Source: Aliidiomarina shirensis (GTDB lineage: Bacteria; Pseudomonadota; Gammaproteobacteria; Enterobacterales; Alteromonadaceae). From it: a stretch of 64,000 nucleotides of DNA. The stretch covers positions 62,001 to 126,000 of the forward strand of contig NZ_PIPP01000007.1 of the NCBI RefSeq assembly GCF_003987345.1. The letters are read 5' to 3'. Shown here piece after piece: positions 8,390 through 17,977 of this stretch; within the stretch, counting starts at the first letter, position 1, and each line of letters opens with the position of its first letter. The translations under genes and the position numbers were made by a program. The notes beneath the pieces are model-generated. The model worked only from the letters and a program-made list of their open reading frames with translations. It ran no database searches and had not been told where the DNA came from.

Positions 8390-10585
8390 TCAATCAGTTA
8401 AATCTTCAAGTGCTTCAACTCGAAATAAAATTTCTCGAAAACCAAATATGGTGTGGGCAGCTTCAATTTGTATAACACGTAGATCACCCAATCTATCGCC
8501 CTCTCGGAGCATTCTATCGTTGAGCCGGATCCAGCGTTCCTGAGTACGGCCGCTGTACATGTGGGAATTATACTCAAAGCGCGGTAAAGAACGGCGTTCA
8601 GCCGCGGTTAGCTCATTTAATTCGCGTAACGTTTGAGTATTATTTACAGAAGGATCCGACAATACATCGTTAATACCAACTTCCGCCACGGCTTGATCGA
8701 AGAGCGCCCGAATGCGAGGCGAAACATCGTCCAAATCATCTTCTTCAGAGACATTTACTTGCCGCGTGGTAAGGCGTTCTCCTTCGTTGCTATTGCGATT
8801 ATCCTCATCCGCTTCATTCGCTACAGTATTAGCAACAATTGGGTTATTGCTAAACTCCTCAGGTACTAACAAACGTTCTTGTGGGATAATCAATTGCTCA
8901 AGCGTTTCCGCGCCGCCCAAGTAGCTCACACGCGGCTCGGCGGTTGTTCTAATTCCTGCAACATTGAGATTTGCATCACTTAAACGAGGCCGTTGTTGAT
9001 AGTGAGCACTGCTCAACACCGCAAGTTCAATGGCGCTTAATTCATTTGCGGCTGGCGCTTCTACGCTCATTTCGTTGATGCGAACGGCTTGGCTCTGCCG
9101 CAACCACTGCAATTGTTGCAACAATGAACGGTTCTGCATGGAGTATGGCACCCGCTCAGCTAAGCCGCCCCGCACCACATCAGTAAGGTCATCACTGGTC
9201 GGGATTTGCCACAACAATAACGCATTTCCCGAATAAATTTCGGCAAATTGAATATCTGAAAGGTAGTGTAAGGCTTCGCCATCCCAAACTATCCAAGCAT
9301 GCGATTCCTCATTATCCGCATTCCCTAAGTTTGCTGCACTGCCGTACCCGAGTAACAAGTAATAACCCGCTTCCCGTTGTTGCGCTTGGGCTTGATTAGC
9401 GGCGGCGCCTTTAAACAATACCGGCGTATCAAACTGTATTAATTCCGGCATACTAAAGTTGGTGCGCAAGCATGCTAAATTAACATCGCGCAATTGTTGG
9501 CAAGGCTCACTGCCTATTGCGAAACTAGCAACATCCCAGCGCTCAGCTAAAGCCTCAACCGCTGGTAAAAGAAGCATACCGGAGCCAATATCTAAAGGCC
9601 TATTTGGTTTAGAATCATGCGAAGCTTGGGTGTTAGCTTGGTTGTTATCAGAAGATAGCGGTAAGTATTCAGAGATCGCCCAACTCAAGGCACCAATTAC
9701 GATAACCAAAATCGCGGTAACACCGATGTAACCGCTTAGCCTAACCCGACGAGCGTGTGGGGCTCTTTGCACTGCTGGCGCAAAACTTAAAGAAGCAACG
9801 GCCTCAGCTACATGTTTGCCCGTTACCTGCTGCAACTCCTCTCGAGCAGCGATTTGTAGCGCCCGATCGCACACCAAATTGATTAACCGAGGGGTTCCCT
9901 GGGAAAACTGCCACACCGCCTTTAAAGCCGCTGTGTTAAAAATATTTTCGTTCGCTTCAACACGCGCTAACCGATGTTGAATATAATCTTTGGTTTCAGC
10001 AAAAGTTAATGGCAGTAGATGATATCGGGCCACGATTCTCTGCGCTACCTGCCGCAACTCACGCCGTTGCAACAACTCTTGCAACTCAGGCTGGCCAATT
10101 AACACAACACTCAGAAGTTTTCGAGAATCGGTTTCTAAATTAGTAAGTAAACGCAGTTGCTCTAACACAGAAGGTAATAAATGTTGCGCTTCATCAATTA
10201 AAACAACCGGGTTCCGGCCTTGTTCACCTGCTTCTTGTAAAAATCGGCTCAAGTGATCGGTTAAGCGTTTTAACGAAGCTTTTTCGTGCCGCCCCGGAAT
10301 ACCAAACTGATCACAAATAGTGGCCAGTAACTCGCGCTCACTCAACATAGGGTTGAGCACAAACGCAACATCAAGCGTATCACCCAGCTCTGCAAGAATA
10401 GCTCTTGATAATGTAGTTTTACCCGTTCCTACTTCGCCGGTTAATAACAAAAATCCGCCACTTCCAGTGAGGCCGTTGCGTAAATGTGCTAATCCTTCGC
10501 GATGCCGTGGCCCGAGAAAAAGAAATTCAGGATCCGGTGCAATTGAAAATGGCACTTGCGTAAAGCCAAAGAAATCATGGTACAT
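8390..10585 (-). CDS. Fused GspA-GspB (ExeA-ExeB) type II secretion assembly ATPase
   Basis: GspA/ExeA is an inner-membrane AAA ATPase that, with GspB, helps insert the type II secretion secretin through the peptidoglycan. The 731-residue protein starts MYHDFFGFTQVPF, typical of ExeA. It has Walker A GEVGTGKT (residues 50-57), Walker B VVLIDEAQ (about 127-134), a transmembrane helix near 285-305 and an ExeA-like periplasmic region. The last 65 residues (HMYSGRTQERWIRLNDRMLREGD...) match the GspB/T2SSB domain, which is usually a separate gene. The gene is therefore a natural A-B fusion. A DamX/MSHA-type ExeA paralogue is the main alternative, but the GspB tail argues against it. No other gsp genes are in the window. 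It is divergent from cca. Confidence 0.85.
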   Translation of the reverse strand: MYHDFFGFTQVPFSIAPDPEFLFLGPRHREGLAHLRNGLTGSGGFLLLTGEVGTGKTTLSRAILAELGDTLDVAFVLNPMLSERELLATICDQFGIPGRHEKASLKRLTDHLSRFLQEAGEQGRNPVVLIDEAQHLLPSVLEQLRLLTNLETDSRKLLSVVLIGQPELQELLQRRELRQVAQRIVARYHLLPLTFAETKDYIQHRLARVEANENIFNTAALKAVWQFSQGTPRLINLVCDRALQIAAREELQQVTGKHVAEAVASLSFAPAVQRAPHARRVRLSGYIGVTAILVIVIGALSWAISEYLPLSSDNNQANTQASHDSKPNRPLDIGSGMLLLPAVEALAERWDVASFAIGSEPCQQLRDVNLACLRTNFSMPELIQFDTPVLFKGAAANQAQAQQREAGYYLLLGYGSAANLGNADNEESHAWIVWDGEALHYLSDIQFAEIYSGNALLLWQIPTSDDLTDVVRGGLAERVPYSMQNRSLLQQLQWLRQSQAVRINEMSVEAPAANELSAIELAVLSSAHYQQRPRLSDANLNVAGIRTTAEPRVSYLGGAETLEQLIIPQERLLVPEEFSNNPIVANTVANEADEDNRNSNEGERLTTRQVNVSEEDDLDDVSPRIRALFDQAVAEVGINDVLSDPSVNNTQTLRELNELTAAERRSLPRFEYNSHMYSGRTQERWIRLNDRMLREGDRLGDLRVIQIEAAHTIFGFREILFRVEALEDLTD

Positions 10586-10729
10586 AGCCGTTAGAACCTA
10601 CACATAAAATGCAAACAGGAGTACAGCAAGGTATCAGCCTGCTACAATCCTTGCAATCACCATGAAGATTGGCAATGATTCTCAACCATACCGGCTCAAA
10701 TAATTGGGCGAATATCTGCTAGGAATTTT

Positions 10730-11902
10730 ATGAAGGTTTATGTTGTTGGTGGCGCTGTGCGCGATGAACTGCTCGGATTACCCGTTACCGATTACGATTA
10801 TGTTGTAGTGGGTGCCACTCCTGAGCAGCTTGTTAGTGAAGGGTATACCGCCGTTGGTAATGATTTCCCAGTTTTCCTACACCCACAAACACATGAAGAG
10901 TATGCACTTGCCAGAACTGAGCGTAAATCAGGTTCCGGTTACACCGGTTTCACGTGTTATGCAGCGCCCGATGTAAGCCTAGAGGACGACCTCTTGCGCC
11001 GTGATCTCACGATTAACGCGATTGCTCGTGATGACGATGGCAAACTTCACGATCCACATAATGGTATTGCGGATATTCATGCCCGCAAATTGCGTCACGT
11101 ATCTAACGCATTTCAAGAAGATCCTCTTCGAGTTCTTCGCGTAGCCCGGTTTTTAGCCCGCTTTTATGAACTGGGTTTTAGTATTGCTAACGAAACGCTA
11201 GCGCTCATGCAACAAATGGCTACTTCAGGAGAACTGCAAACACTTACCGCTGAACGCGTATGGCAAGAAACGTATAAAGCGCTCACCACAGCCAACCCCG
11301 AAGTTTACTTTCAAGTTCTGCAACAAATTGGCGCGCTAAACATTCTCTTGAATACTGCTAATCAAGCAAACAACAGTGAGTTAATGCTTACACATTTGCA
11401 AAAACTAAGTGGCAGTGCGCTTAATAACCTTACGGTAGAGGCTAGAGAAGAAAAAGTAATACATCGCTATGTCCTGCTTTGTATCGATTTGCACGCTGAA
11501 ATTTCAGCAACAGTAGATCCCGCAAAAGCATTCAAAGTTCCCCAACGCTTTCAACGCGCAGCGGATGAAACCGAATTTTTATACGCCGAGCTGCAAAAAT
11601 CGGAGTTAACTGCCAAACAGTTACTTACTGTGTTTCAAAGAAACGACAGTTGGCGGCGTCCAGAACAATTTAATATTGTGCTAACGTGTTTGCAGATTAT
11701 TTTTGCTGGTAGTGAAATTTGCGAACGGAGAGATTTCAAAGCCCTAGAAAATGGCCTAGCGGCTATGGCCAATATCGATGTGCAAAAGATTATGGCCGCA
11801 GGATTTAAACATCAAGAAATAAGCGAGCAGCTAAACGTGCAGCGCGAACAGGTGCTCGCACAACTGCTAACTACCATTACCAACGAAACGAAACAACCGT
11901 AA
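10730..11902 (+). CDS. cca: CCA tRNA nucleotidyltransferase
   Basis: The enzyme adds or repairs the 3'-CCA end of tRNAs using CTP and ATP without a template. The class II nucleotidyltransferase core is clear: [20 protein letters not shown], with metal-binding D21 and D23, then [10 protein letters not shown] and the [15 protein letters not shown] neck motif. The protein is 390 residues, shorter than E. coli CCA (412). The His-Asp pair of the HD phosphohydrolase domain is not recognisable; the aligned stretch reads LMLTHLQKL and then diverges. CCA-adding activity should remain, whereas the 2',3'-cyclic phosphodiesterase and phosphatase activities are probably lost. Its 3' end overlaps the convergent folK by 26 bases. 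Confidence 0.93.
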   Translation: MKVYVVGGAVRDELLGLPVTDYDYVVVGATPEQLVSEGYTAVGNDFPVFLHPQTHEEYALARTERKSGSGYTGFTCYAAPDVSLEDDLLRRDLTINAIARDDDGKLHDPHNGIADIHARKLRHVSNAFQEDPLRVLRVARFLARFYELGFSIANETLALMQQMATSGELQTLTAERVWQETYKALTTANPEVYFQVLQQIGALNILLNTANQANNSELMLTHLQKLSGSALNNLTVEAREEKVIHRYVLLCIDLHAEISATVDPAKAFKVPQRFQRAADETEFLYAELQKSELTAKQLLTVFQRNDSWRRPEQFNIVLTCLQIIFAGSEICERRDFKALENGLAAMANIDVQKIMAAGFKHQEISEQLNVQREQVLAQLLTTITNETKQP

Positions 11903-12395
11903 GCGGTTGCTGTTGCCCAGCATCACTATGCAGGAACCGTTTCCATAGCTCTTGAAACGTTTGCTGTTCTATCGGGTGTTTATGTAACGGATGCAGATCT
12001 GCAAGCGGTTTTAAAACAAACGCACTGGTTAAGATTTCGGAACGCGGTAAATCAGGCTCTCCATTGCGAGCACTTTCTTGTACCAAATCGCCAAACAATA
12101 AAATATCTAAATCGAGAGTGCGCGAACTATATTTTTCAGTTTCTGCTGGACGGCCAAAGCTTTCTTCAATGTCTTTACACTGTTGTTGAATTTCCAAAAG
12201 TGTATTACTCGAGCGAAAGCTCACTACCAAATTGTAGAATGGTGGTCCAGTGAACCCCAATGCTTCTGATTCATAAACCGGTGAAACCTGTAACTGCTGA
12301 TAGTACCGAGAAAGTGCCAGAACAGCACCACGGATATTTTCTTCCCGATTAATGTTGCTGCCAATACCTATGCTGATTTGTCTTTCACTAGCCAT
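11877..12395 (-). CDS. folK: 2-amino-4-hydroxy-6-hydroxymethyldihydropteridine pyrophosphokinase FolK
   Basis: FolK transfers pyrophosphate from ATP to 6-hydroxymethyl-7,8-dihydropterin, just before dihydropteroate synthase in folate synthesis. The 172-residue protein has the N-terminal IGIGSNI motif, SPVYES, PFYNLVV and the strongly conserved [14 protein letters not shown] segment with the metal-binding aspartates. It lies 21 bases downstream of folB on the same strand, giving a folB-folK operon. The ATG at 12395 is preceded by an AAGG-type ribosome-binding site. The C-terminal 26 bases overlap cca on the other strand. Confidence 0.95.
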   Translation of the reverse strand: MASERQISIGIGSNINREENIRGAVLALSRYYQQLQVSPVYESEALGFTGPPFYNLVVSFRSSNTLLEIQQQCKDIEESFGRPAETEKYSSRTLDLDILLFGDLVQESARNGEPDLPRSEILTSAFVLKPLADLHPLHKHPIEQQTFQELWKRFLHSDAGQQQPLTVVSFRW

Positions 12396-12416
12396 ATTAT
12401 TTGCCAGCCTTTTTTA

Positions 12417-12776
12417 TCACTCTTGCCGAGTGCGATGAATAGTTACTGCTACCGTTTTTGCCGAGGCAACTGCTGTTGGTTTCGCTACTCGAACTTCCAA
12501 TTCCGCAACGCCAAACTCTTCGATAATACGTGCTGCGAGTACTTCAGCTACTTCCTCGATAAGCCCCCAAGGCTTGGCAGAAATCCAACTCGTCACGGCT
12601 TTGCGCACGGCATCATAATCAAGTGCATCTTCAATGGCGCCACTTTGTGCTGGTGTTCTATTATCCCACGCCATTTTTAAATCAATCACTAAAGGTTGCG
12701 TGATTTCTTGCTCCCACTCAAAAATGCCCACCACTGCCAACACTTCTAAGCCTTCAATACTTACAAAATCTCGCAC
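12417..12776 (-). CDS. folB: Dihydroneopterin aldolase FolB
   Basis: FolB cleaves 7,8-dihydroneopterin to 6-hydroxymethyl-dihydropterin plus glycolaldehyde, making the substrate of the neighbouring FolK. The 119-residue protein matches the family length. It has the conserved IFEWEQEITQPLVIDL stretch near the N-terminus, the DALDYDAVRKAV segment and the LIEEVAEVLA motif with the active-site Glu. It is first in a folB-folK operon and is divergent from plsY, the standard gammaproteobacterial arrangement. Confidence 0.95.
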   Translation of the reverse strand: MRDFVSIEGLEVLAVVGIFEWEQEITQPLVIDLKMAWDNRTPAQSGAIEDALDYDAVRKAVTSWISAKPWGLIEEVAEVLAARIIEEFGVAELEVRVAKPTAVASAKTVAVTIHRTRQE

Positions 12777-12936
12777 GCCAATTCCTACTCTTCAAATGTT
12801 GTTACAATTTAGTTGCCCAATCGAGCTATTTTTCCTTGGATAGTGCTCGCTTCGAATAGCTTTTGCAGTAAAAAAACTTTATTCTGCTGTTCATCATTAT
12901 TTTATACTAACGCAACAGGAACGCTCAAAAAAGCTC

Positions 12937-13563
12937 ATGTCTGCCCTTGCCCTACTCATGATCGTGTTTGCTTACCTGCTTGGTTCTATAAGCAGTGCGA
13001 TCATTGTATGTAAAGCTTTCAACCTCGACGACCCGCGCTTACGCGGTTCGGGAAACCCGGGTACTACCAATGTATATCGCTTAGGCGGCCCAATTCCAGC
13101 TGGCTTCACCTTACTTGGCGATATTCTCAAGGGGATGATTCCGGTTTGGGCTGCGTATTATCTTGATTTAAGCCCTATTATTTTGGGTTTAGTTGCCATC
13201 GCCGCGTGTTTAGGCCATATCTATCCACTCTACTTCAAATTCCAAGGCGGTAAAGCCGTTGCAACTGCTCTTGGCGCTATGTTTCCGGTGGCATCAGAAA
13301 TGGCCTTGTTACTCATCGTCACTTGGATTGTTGTGTTCTGGGCAAGTCGAGTATCTTCATTAGCCGCTTTAATTACCGTGGCACTCTCCCCGGTGTATGC
13401 GTGGTTTATCAAGCCACAATACACGATACCGGCCATTATGTTAGCCGCATTAATTATCTGGCGGCATCGAACTAACATCGTCCGCTTATGGCGCGGTACC
13501 GAGGTTAGCTTTCAGAAAAAAGCCAAGAAAAAATCAGCGGCAAAGAATAAAACACCAGAATAA
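12937..13563 (+). CDS. plsY: Glycerol-3-phosphate acyltransferase PlsY
   Basis: PlsY is an inner-membrane enzyme that transfers the acyl group of acyl-phosphate to glycerol-3-phosphate, making lysophosphatidate for phospholipids. The 208-residue protein has about five membrane segments and the three family motifs: GSISSA followed by LRGSGNPGTTN, the ACLGHIYPLYFKFQGGKAVAT region, and the C-terminal HRTNIVRLWRGTE. It ends in a lysine-rich tail. It is divergent from folB and converges with tsaD. Confidence 0.95.
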   Translation: MSALALLMIVFAYLLGSISSAIIVCKAFNLDDPRLRGSGNPGTTNVYRLGGPIPAGFTLLGDILKGMIPVWAAYYLDLSPIILGLVAIAACLGHIYPLYFKFQGGKAVATALGAMFPVASEMALLLIVTWIVVFWASRVSSLAALITVALSPVYAWFIKPQYTIPAIMLAALIIWRHRTNIVRLWRGTEVSFQKKAKKKSAAKNKTPE

Positions 13564-13601
13564 ATTACGGTTACATACACAAATACATTTTCAAAAATAC
13601 A

Positions 13602-14615
13602 TTAAAGCGGCGCCAATTCAGTAAGCGGCCAGCGCGGCCGAACTTTTACTGATAATTCTGCAGTTTGCTTCGCTGCCAAACGTTGAGCGCCAGCAAACGC
13701 GATCATCGCGCCGTTATCAGTACAAAACTCTGAACGTGGATAAAACACTTCGCCACCACGCTTCTTCATTGTTTCTTCAAGCATTGCCCGCAAACGCACA
13801 TTGGCGCTTACCCCACCAGCAACCACCAGGCGATTTAAACCGGTTTGCTGCAACGCCCGTTGGCATTTAATAATTAGAGTATCAACAACTGCATCTTGAA
13901 ATGCACGAGCAATATCAGCTTGTGTTTGCGCATCTTTACCATTCTTTGCAATGGCTTGGGCAGCGGCCGTTTTTAATCCACTAAACGAGAAGTTTAAGCC
14001 CGGCTTATCGGTCATTGGCCTTGGGAATAAGAACCGATCAGCAACACCACTATCGGCCATCGCCGCTAACCGCGGCCCGCCTGGGTAATCAAGACCAAGT
14101 AACTTTGCGGTTTTATCAAACGCTTCTCCAGCGGCATCATCAACCGATTCACCGAGTAACGAATATTCGCCAATGCCATCCACTTGCACTAACTGGGTAT
14201 GGCCTCCGGAAACGAGCAATGCGATAAACGGAAATTCAGGCTTGTTATCTTCTAGCATTGGCGCTAGCAAATGCCCTTCCATGTGATGCACACCCACTGC
14301 CGGAACATTCCAACCAAACGCTAAGCTGCGCCCTATTGTTGCCCCCACCAGCAAAGCACCGATTAGGCCTGGGCCTGCAGTGTATGCAACGCCATCAATA
14401 TCCTCGGCGGTAAGATTTGCATCGGCTAAGGCTTTACGAATCAGTGGTAAGGTTTTCCGAACATGATCTCGTGATGCAAGCTCAGGCACTACACCACCGT
14501 AATCGGCGTGTAATTTCACCTGGCTGTATAAAGCATGGGATAATAAACCTTGTTCAGTATCATAAATAGCAATACCGGTTTCATCACAAGACGTTTCAAT
14601 TCCCAAAACACGCAT
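13602..14615 (-). CDS. tsaD: tRNA N6-adenosine threonylcarbamoyltransferase TsaD
   Basis: TsaD, with TsaB and TsaE, transfers threonylcarbamoyl to A37 of tRNAs reading ANN codons. The 337-residue protein is full length. It has the N-terminal [10 protein letters not shown], the metal-binding HMEGH (H111 and H115), LVSGGHTQL, and [10 protein letters not shown] before the C-terminal [12 protein letters not shown] and NGAMIAFAG nucleotide-site motifs. In most gammaproteobacteria tsaD is divergent from rpsU-dnaG-rpoD; here its upstream neighbour is the end of pilT on the same strand, 99 bases away, so the usual link to rpsU is broken. Confidence 0.96.
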   Translation of the reverse strand: MRVLGIETSCDETGIAIYDTEQGLLSHALYSQVKLHADYGGVVPELASRDHVRKTLPLIRKALADANLTAEDIDGVAYTAGPGLIGALLVGATIGRSLAFGWNVPAVGVHHMEGHLLAPMLEDNKPEFPFIALLVSGGHTQLVQVDGIGEYSLLGESVDDAAGEAFDKTAKLLGLDYPGGPRLAAMADSGVADRFLFPRPMTDKPGLNFSFSGLKTAAAQAIAKNGKDAQTQADIARAFQDAVVDTLIIKCQRALQQTGLNRLVVAGGVSANVRLRAMLEETMKKRGGEVFYPRSEFCTDNGAMIAFAGAQRLAAKQTAELSVKVRPRWPLTELAPL

Positions 14616-14714
14616 ATTATTTCCGCCTCAAAATTCGCTGCACCACTAAAGGTAATACTGAAACCCGTGGGTTACTTCAGGCGCGTATTCTAGCGAAAAA
14701 CCACGCAAGCGGCA

Positions 14715-15743
14715 CTAGCTGATTTGCCCTAACTTGTTTTTCACCTGATCTTGGTTAATCTCACCGCGCTCAGCTAAACGATTTAGAGCTTGCTCCATCG
14801 TTTGCATGCCAACGGCACCTCCGGTTTGAATCGAAGAATACATTTGTGCCACTTTGTCTTCACGAATTAAGTTTTTGATCGCAGGCGTAGCTAGCATAAT
14901 TTCGTGCGCCGCAACCCGCCCACCATTAGGCTTTTTGATCAATATCTGTGATATCACAGCACGTAGTGACTCAGAAAGCATTGAACGCACCATTGATTTT
15001 TCATCACCGGGGAATACATCGATAATCCGATCAATTGTTTTTGGTGCTGAAGTAGTATGCAACGTACCGAATACCAAATGCCCTGTTTCAGCCGCAGTAA
15101 GCGCCAAGCGAATAGTTTCTAAATCGCGTAATTCACCCACGAGAATAACATCAGGGTCTTCGCGCAACGCTACCCGCAGAGCACTACTAAAGCTATGGGT
15201 ATCACGATGAACTTCGCGCTGGTTGATTAAACTCTTCTTACTTTCATGTACAAATTCGATTGGGTCTTCTATCGTGAGAACGTGATGCGGATACGTATTG
15301 TTAATATAATCAACCATAGCTGCAAGAGTAGTTGATTTACCTGAACCAGTAGGCCCCGTAACTAACACTAAACCGCGCGGGTATTCCGATATCCGGCCTA
15401 AAATTTCTGGCGCATTAAGCTCTTCTAGACTCAAAACTTTATCGGGGATAGTACGAAAAACCGCGGCTGGCCCATGCTGCTGCATGAAAACATTCGCCCG
15501 AAAACGCGCAAGGCCCTCTACGGCAAAAGAAAAATCAACCTCGAGTTCTTGCTTAAATTGTGCAAGTTGACGCTCGTTCATCACCGACGTAACCATTGCT
15601 TCGATTTGTCGAGAGTCGAGTAGGTCTGTGTTAATCTTAGCAATATCACCATCGATACGGCACATGGCTGGCGCGTTTGCCGAAAGGTGCAAATCCGATG
15701 CTTTATGATTAACGCTGTATTCAAGTAATTGTTTGATGTCCAT
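14715..15743 (-). CDS. pilT: Type IV pilus retraction ATPase PilT
   Basis: PilT is the cytoplasmic hexameric ATPase that retracts type IV pili for twitching motility and DNA uptake. From the chosen ATG (MDIKQLLEYS) the protein is 342 residues, the family norm. An extension 29 codons upstream has no PilT-like sequence, whereas this ATG has an AAGAG sequence before it. Visible are Walker A TGPTGSGKSTT (about residue 129), the Asp box TIEDPIEFVH, Walker B VILVGELRDLETI, the His box GTLHTTSA, and AIRNLIRE-type retraction motif AIKNLIRED. It is divergent from yggS by 46 bases. The usual downstream pilU is absent; tsaD follows instead. Confidence 0.95.
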   Translation of the reverse strand: MDIKQLLEYSVNHKASDLHLSANAPAMCRIDGDIAKINTDLLDSRQIEAMVTSVMNERQLAQFKQELEVDFSFAVEGLARFRANVFMQQHGPAAVFRTIPDKVLSLEELNAPEILGRISEYPRGLVLVTGPTGSGKSTTLAAMVDYINNTYPHHVLTIEDPIEFVHESKKSLINQREVHRDTHSFSSALRVALREDPDVILVGELRDLETIRLALTAAETGHLVFGTLHTTSAPKTIDRIIDVFPGDEKSMVRSMLSESLRAVISQILIKKPNGGRVAAHEIMLATPAIKNLIREDKVAQMYSSIQTGGAVGMQTMEQALNRLAERGEINQDQVKNKLGQIS

Positions 15744-15789
15744 ATAAAACTCTTGTTCAAATTTAACTAGAAGAAGACAAATAAAGCTA

Positions 15790-16503
15790 ATGCCAACATC
15801 AACAGAAGTATCAAACTCTGCATTGCACACGCATTTCGCCGAGGTAAAACAACAAATTCAGCATGCTGCTCAGGCCGCAAACCGCAATCCTGACAGTATC
15901 GCACTTCTTGCAGTCAGTAAAACGAAACCAGCATCCGCGATTGCGGAACTCTATCGCGCTGGTCAGCGTCAATTCGGCGAAAATTACCTGCAAGAAGCCA
16001 TCGATAAGATCAGCGAGCTGAGCGATTTAAAAGATATTACCTGGCACTTTATCGGCCCGCTACAATCAAATAAAACGAAAGATGTAGCGCAACACTTTGA
16101 TTGGGTACACAGTATCGATCGCGAAAAATTGGTGCGTCGGTTAAATAACCAACGCCCTTCTGATTTGAAACCTTTAAATATTTTAATTCAGGTCAATATT
16201 GATGATGAAGCCAGTAAAGCTGGCGTGAGCTTGGAAGAAATTAATGCACTTGCGGCCAGTATTGTATCGTCAGAAAGGTTACAATTACGAGGTATCATGG
16301 CTATACCTAATCCAGAGGCCAGTGCCGAGGAACAAGAACAGAGTTTTAAAAAGCTTGAAAACGCTTATCGTGAGCTGCAAACACAATACGCGGACGTTGA
16401 TACCTTATCATTAGGAATGAGCAACGATTTAGCCCTAGCCATCCGCTACGGCTCAACTATGGTAAGAATTGGCACCGCCCTATTTGGGGCAAGAAACAAG
16501 TAG
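15790..16503 (+). CDS. yggS: PLP homeostasis protein YggS/PLPBP
   Basis: This is a pyridoxal-phosphate-binding protein of the alanine-racemase-like fold that buffers PLP and affects amino-acid and keto-acid balance; it has no known catalytic activity. The 237-residue protein shows the PLP lysine in AVSKTKPAS (K44), GENYLQEA, WHFIGPLQSNK, the HSIDREKL segment and the C-terminal LSLGMSNDLALAIRYGSTMVRIGTALFG. It starts the yggS-proC-yggT-DUF4426 run, an order shared with Vibrio and Shewanella. Confidence 0.95.
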   Translation: MPTSTEVSNSALHTHFAEVKQQIQHAAQAANRNPDSIALLAVSKTKPASAIAELYRAGQRQFGENYLQEAIDKISELSDLKDITWHFIGPLQSNKTKDVAQHFDWVHSIDREKLVRRLNNQRPSDLKPLNILIQVNIDDEASKAGVSLEEINALAASIVSSERLQLRGIMAIPNPEASAEEQEQSFKKLENAYRELQTQYADVDTLSLGMSNDLALAIRYGSTMVRIGTALFGARNK

Positions 16504-16540
16504 TTTGCTAAAATCTATTGAACAGAAGGAAGTAATTATT

Positions 16541-17368
16541 ATGAGCAACAGTACACGTACCATTGGTTTTATCGGTGCAGGTAATATGCCGCAAAGTATC
16601 CTCGGTGGCATGATCAAAGGTGGGTATCCTGCCAGCTCAATAATTGTTAGTAATCCCAGCCGGCCAAAACTCGATATGCTGGAAGAAAAGTACGGCCTTT
16701 TTACCAGCCAAGATAATCACGAAATCGCTGCTAAGGCCGATGTTATCGTACTTTCGGTGAAGCCTCAGTTAATGCGCGATGTGTGTGAAGATTTGCAGAA
16801 GCACGTTCCTGATTTAGATAAAAAATTAATTATCACGATCGCCGCTGGTTTGCGCATGGAAAGCTACTACGAATACTTCAGCAACGATATTGCTTTAGTC
16901 CGGGTTATGCCAAATACCCCATCGCTAGTAGGTGAAGGTGTTTCAGGCTTAGTTGCCGATGCCAATACAACGAGTGCCGATCGCGAGTTTGTTACGCAAG
17001 TTTTTGATTACGTAGGTATCACCATCTGGCTTGAAGATGAAGATGCTATTGATGTGCTTGGTGCAGTTGCCGGAAGTGGTCCAGCATACTTTTTTGAATT
17101 TATGCACAGCTTACAGCGGGCTGCAGAAGATCTAGGGTTCGACAGTGAACAAGCTCGCGCCATGGTGCAACAAACGTGTTTAGGCGCTGCGAAAATGGCA
17201 AGTGAGAGCGAACTTTCTTTAGTTGATTTACGCAAGCAGGTAACCAGTAAAGGTGGCTCCACAGCGAAAGGGGTAGAAGTTTACCAACAGGCTGAATTGA
17301 ACAATATTTCCAAGCGCGCGGTGGATGCTGCAGTTGCTCGGAACCAAGAAATGGCGAAGCTTTTTTAA
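16541..17368 (+). CDS. proC: Pyrroline-5-carboxylate reductase ProC
   Basis: ProC reduces P5C to proline with NAD(P)H, the last step of proline synthesis; ProB and ProA, encoded at about 24.7-27 kb, make the precursor. The start used (MSNSTRTIGF) is preceded by GAAGGAAG and gives 275 residues. Seen are the Rossmann motif GFIGAGNMPQSI, RVMPNTPSLVGEGVSGL, the GSGPAYFFEFMHSL motif and the C-terminal VTSKGGSTAKGVE. It lies 37 bases after yggS and 34 bases before yggT, indicating one operon. Confidence 0.96.
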   Translation: MSNSTRTIGFIGAGNMPQSILGGMIKGGYPASSIIVSNPSRPKLDMLEEKYGLFTSQDNHEIAAKADVIVLSVKPQLMRDVCEDLQKHVPDLDKKLIITIAAGLRMESYYEYFSNDIALVRVMPNTPSLVGEGVSGLVADANTTSADREFVTQVFDYVGITIWLEDEDAIDVLGAVAGSGPAYFFEFMHSLQRAAEDLGFDSEQARAMVQQTCLGAAKMASESELSLVDLRKQVTSKGGSTAKGVEVYQQAELNNISKRAVDAAVARNQEMAKLF

Positions 17369-17402
17369 GCTGCGTTACTTAAATTTACGGAAGGAATAAA
17401 AC

Positions 17403-17933
17403 ATGGGTAATGGCGCTCAATTTTTGATTACAACGGCCTTTGATATATACATCATGGCCGTCATCCTACGGCTATGGATGCAGCTAGCGCAGGTTGATTA
17501 TTTTAATCCCGTTTCACAGTTTATTGTGAAAATAACAAGCCCTATTTTGAACCCACTGCGCCGTGTATTTCCTACTATCGGGCGATTCGATATTGCCGCA
17601 GCGTTCTTAGCTTGTGCTCTAGCCGCGTTAAAAATATTTATTTTGATTCATCTGCAAATGGGTAGCTTTCCCTACACGGTTCTTAATCTCGTGCTAGCAG
17701 CTTTACATAGCGTTGCATTAACTACCCTGACCATTATTTTCTGGGTGCTTTTAGTACGCGCAATTATGAGCTGGTTTAGCCAAGGCCGTCATCCGATGGA
17801 ATTTGTATTGGCACAATTAACGGAACCAATGCTTTCACCTATTCGCCGGATTATTCCACCGATCGGAGGGCTCGATCTTTCCGTATTGGTTTTAATAATT
17901 ATCGTGCAATTTATCCGCGTAAGTATTAGCTAA
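17403..17933 (+). CDS. yggT: YggT family integral membrane protein
   Basis: The 176-residue protein has two YggT repeats, each with hydrophobic helices followed by PILNPLRRVFP or PMLSPIRRIIPPIGGLDLS. This is the form with duplicated YggT domains common in gammaproteobacteria. The family is linked to osmotic or turgor stress and to cell-division-associated membrane organisation in other bacteria, but its biochemical role is not established. A good GGAAGGA ribosome-binding site precedes the ATG. It is third in the yggS-proC operon. Confidence 0.92.
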   Translation: MGNGAQFLITTAFDIYIMAVILRLWMQLAQVDYFNPVSQFIVKITSPILNPLRRVFPTIGRFDIAAAFLACALAALKIFILIHLQMGSFPYTVLNLVLAALHSVALTTLTIIFWVLLVRAIMSWFSQGRHPMEFVLAQLTEPMLSPIRRIIPPIGGLDLSVLVLIIIVQFIRVSIS

Positions 17934-17977
17934 CAGAGTATTTGCGCGGAATAAGTTATGAAAACAGAGAGCGTAAA

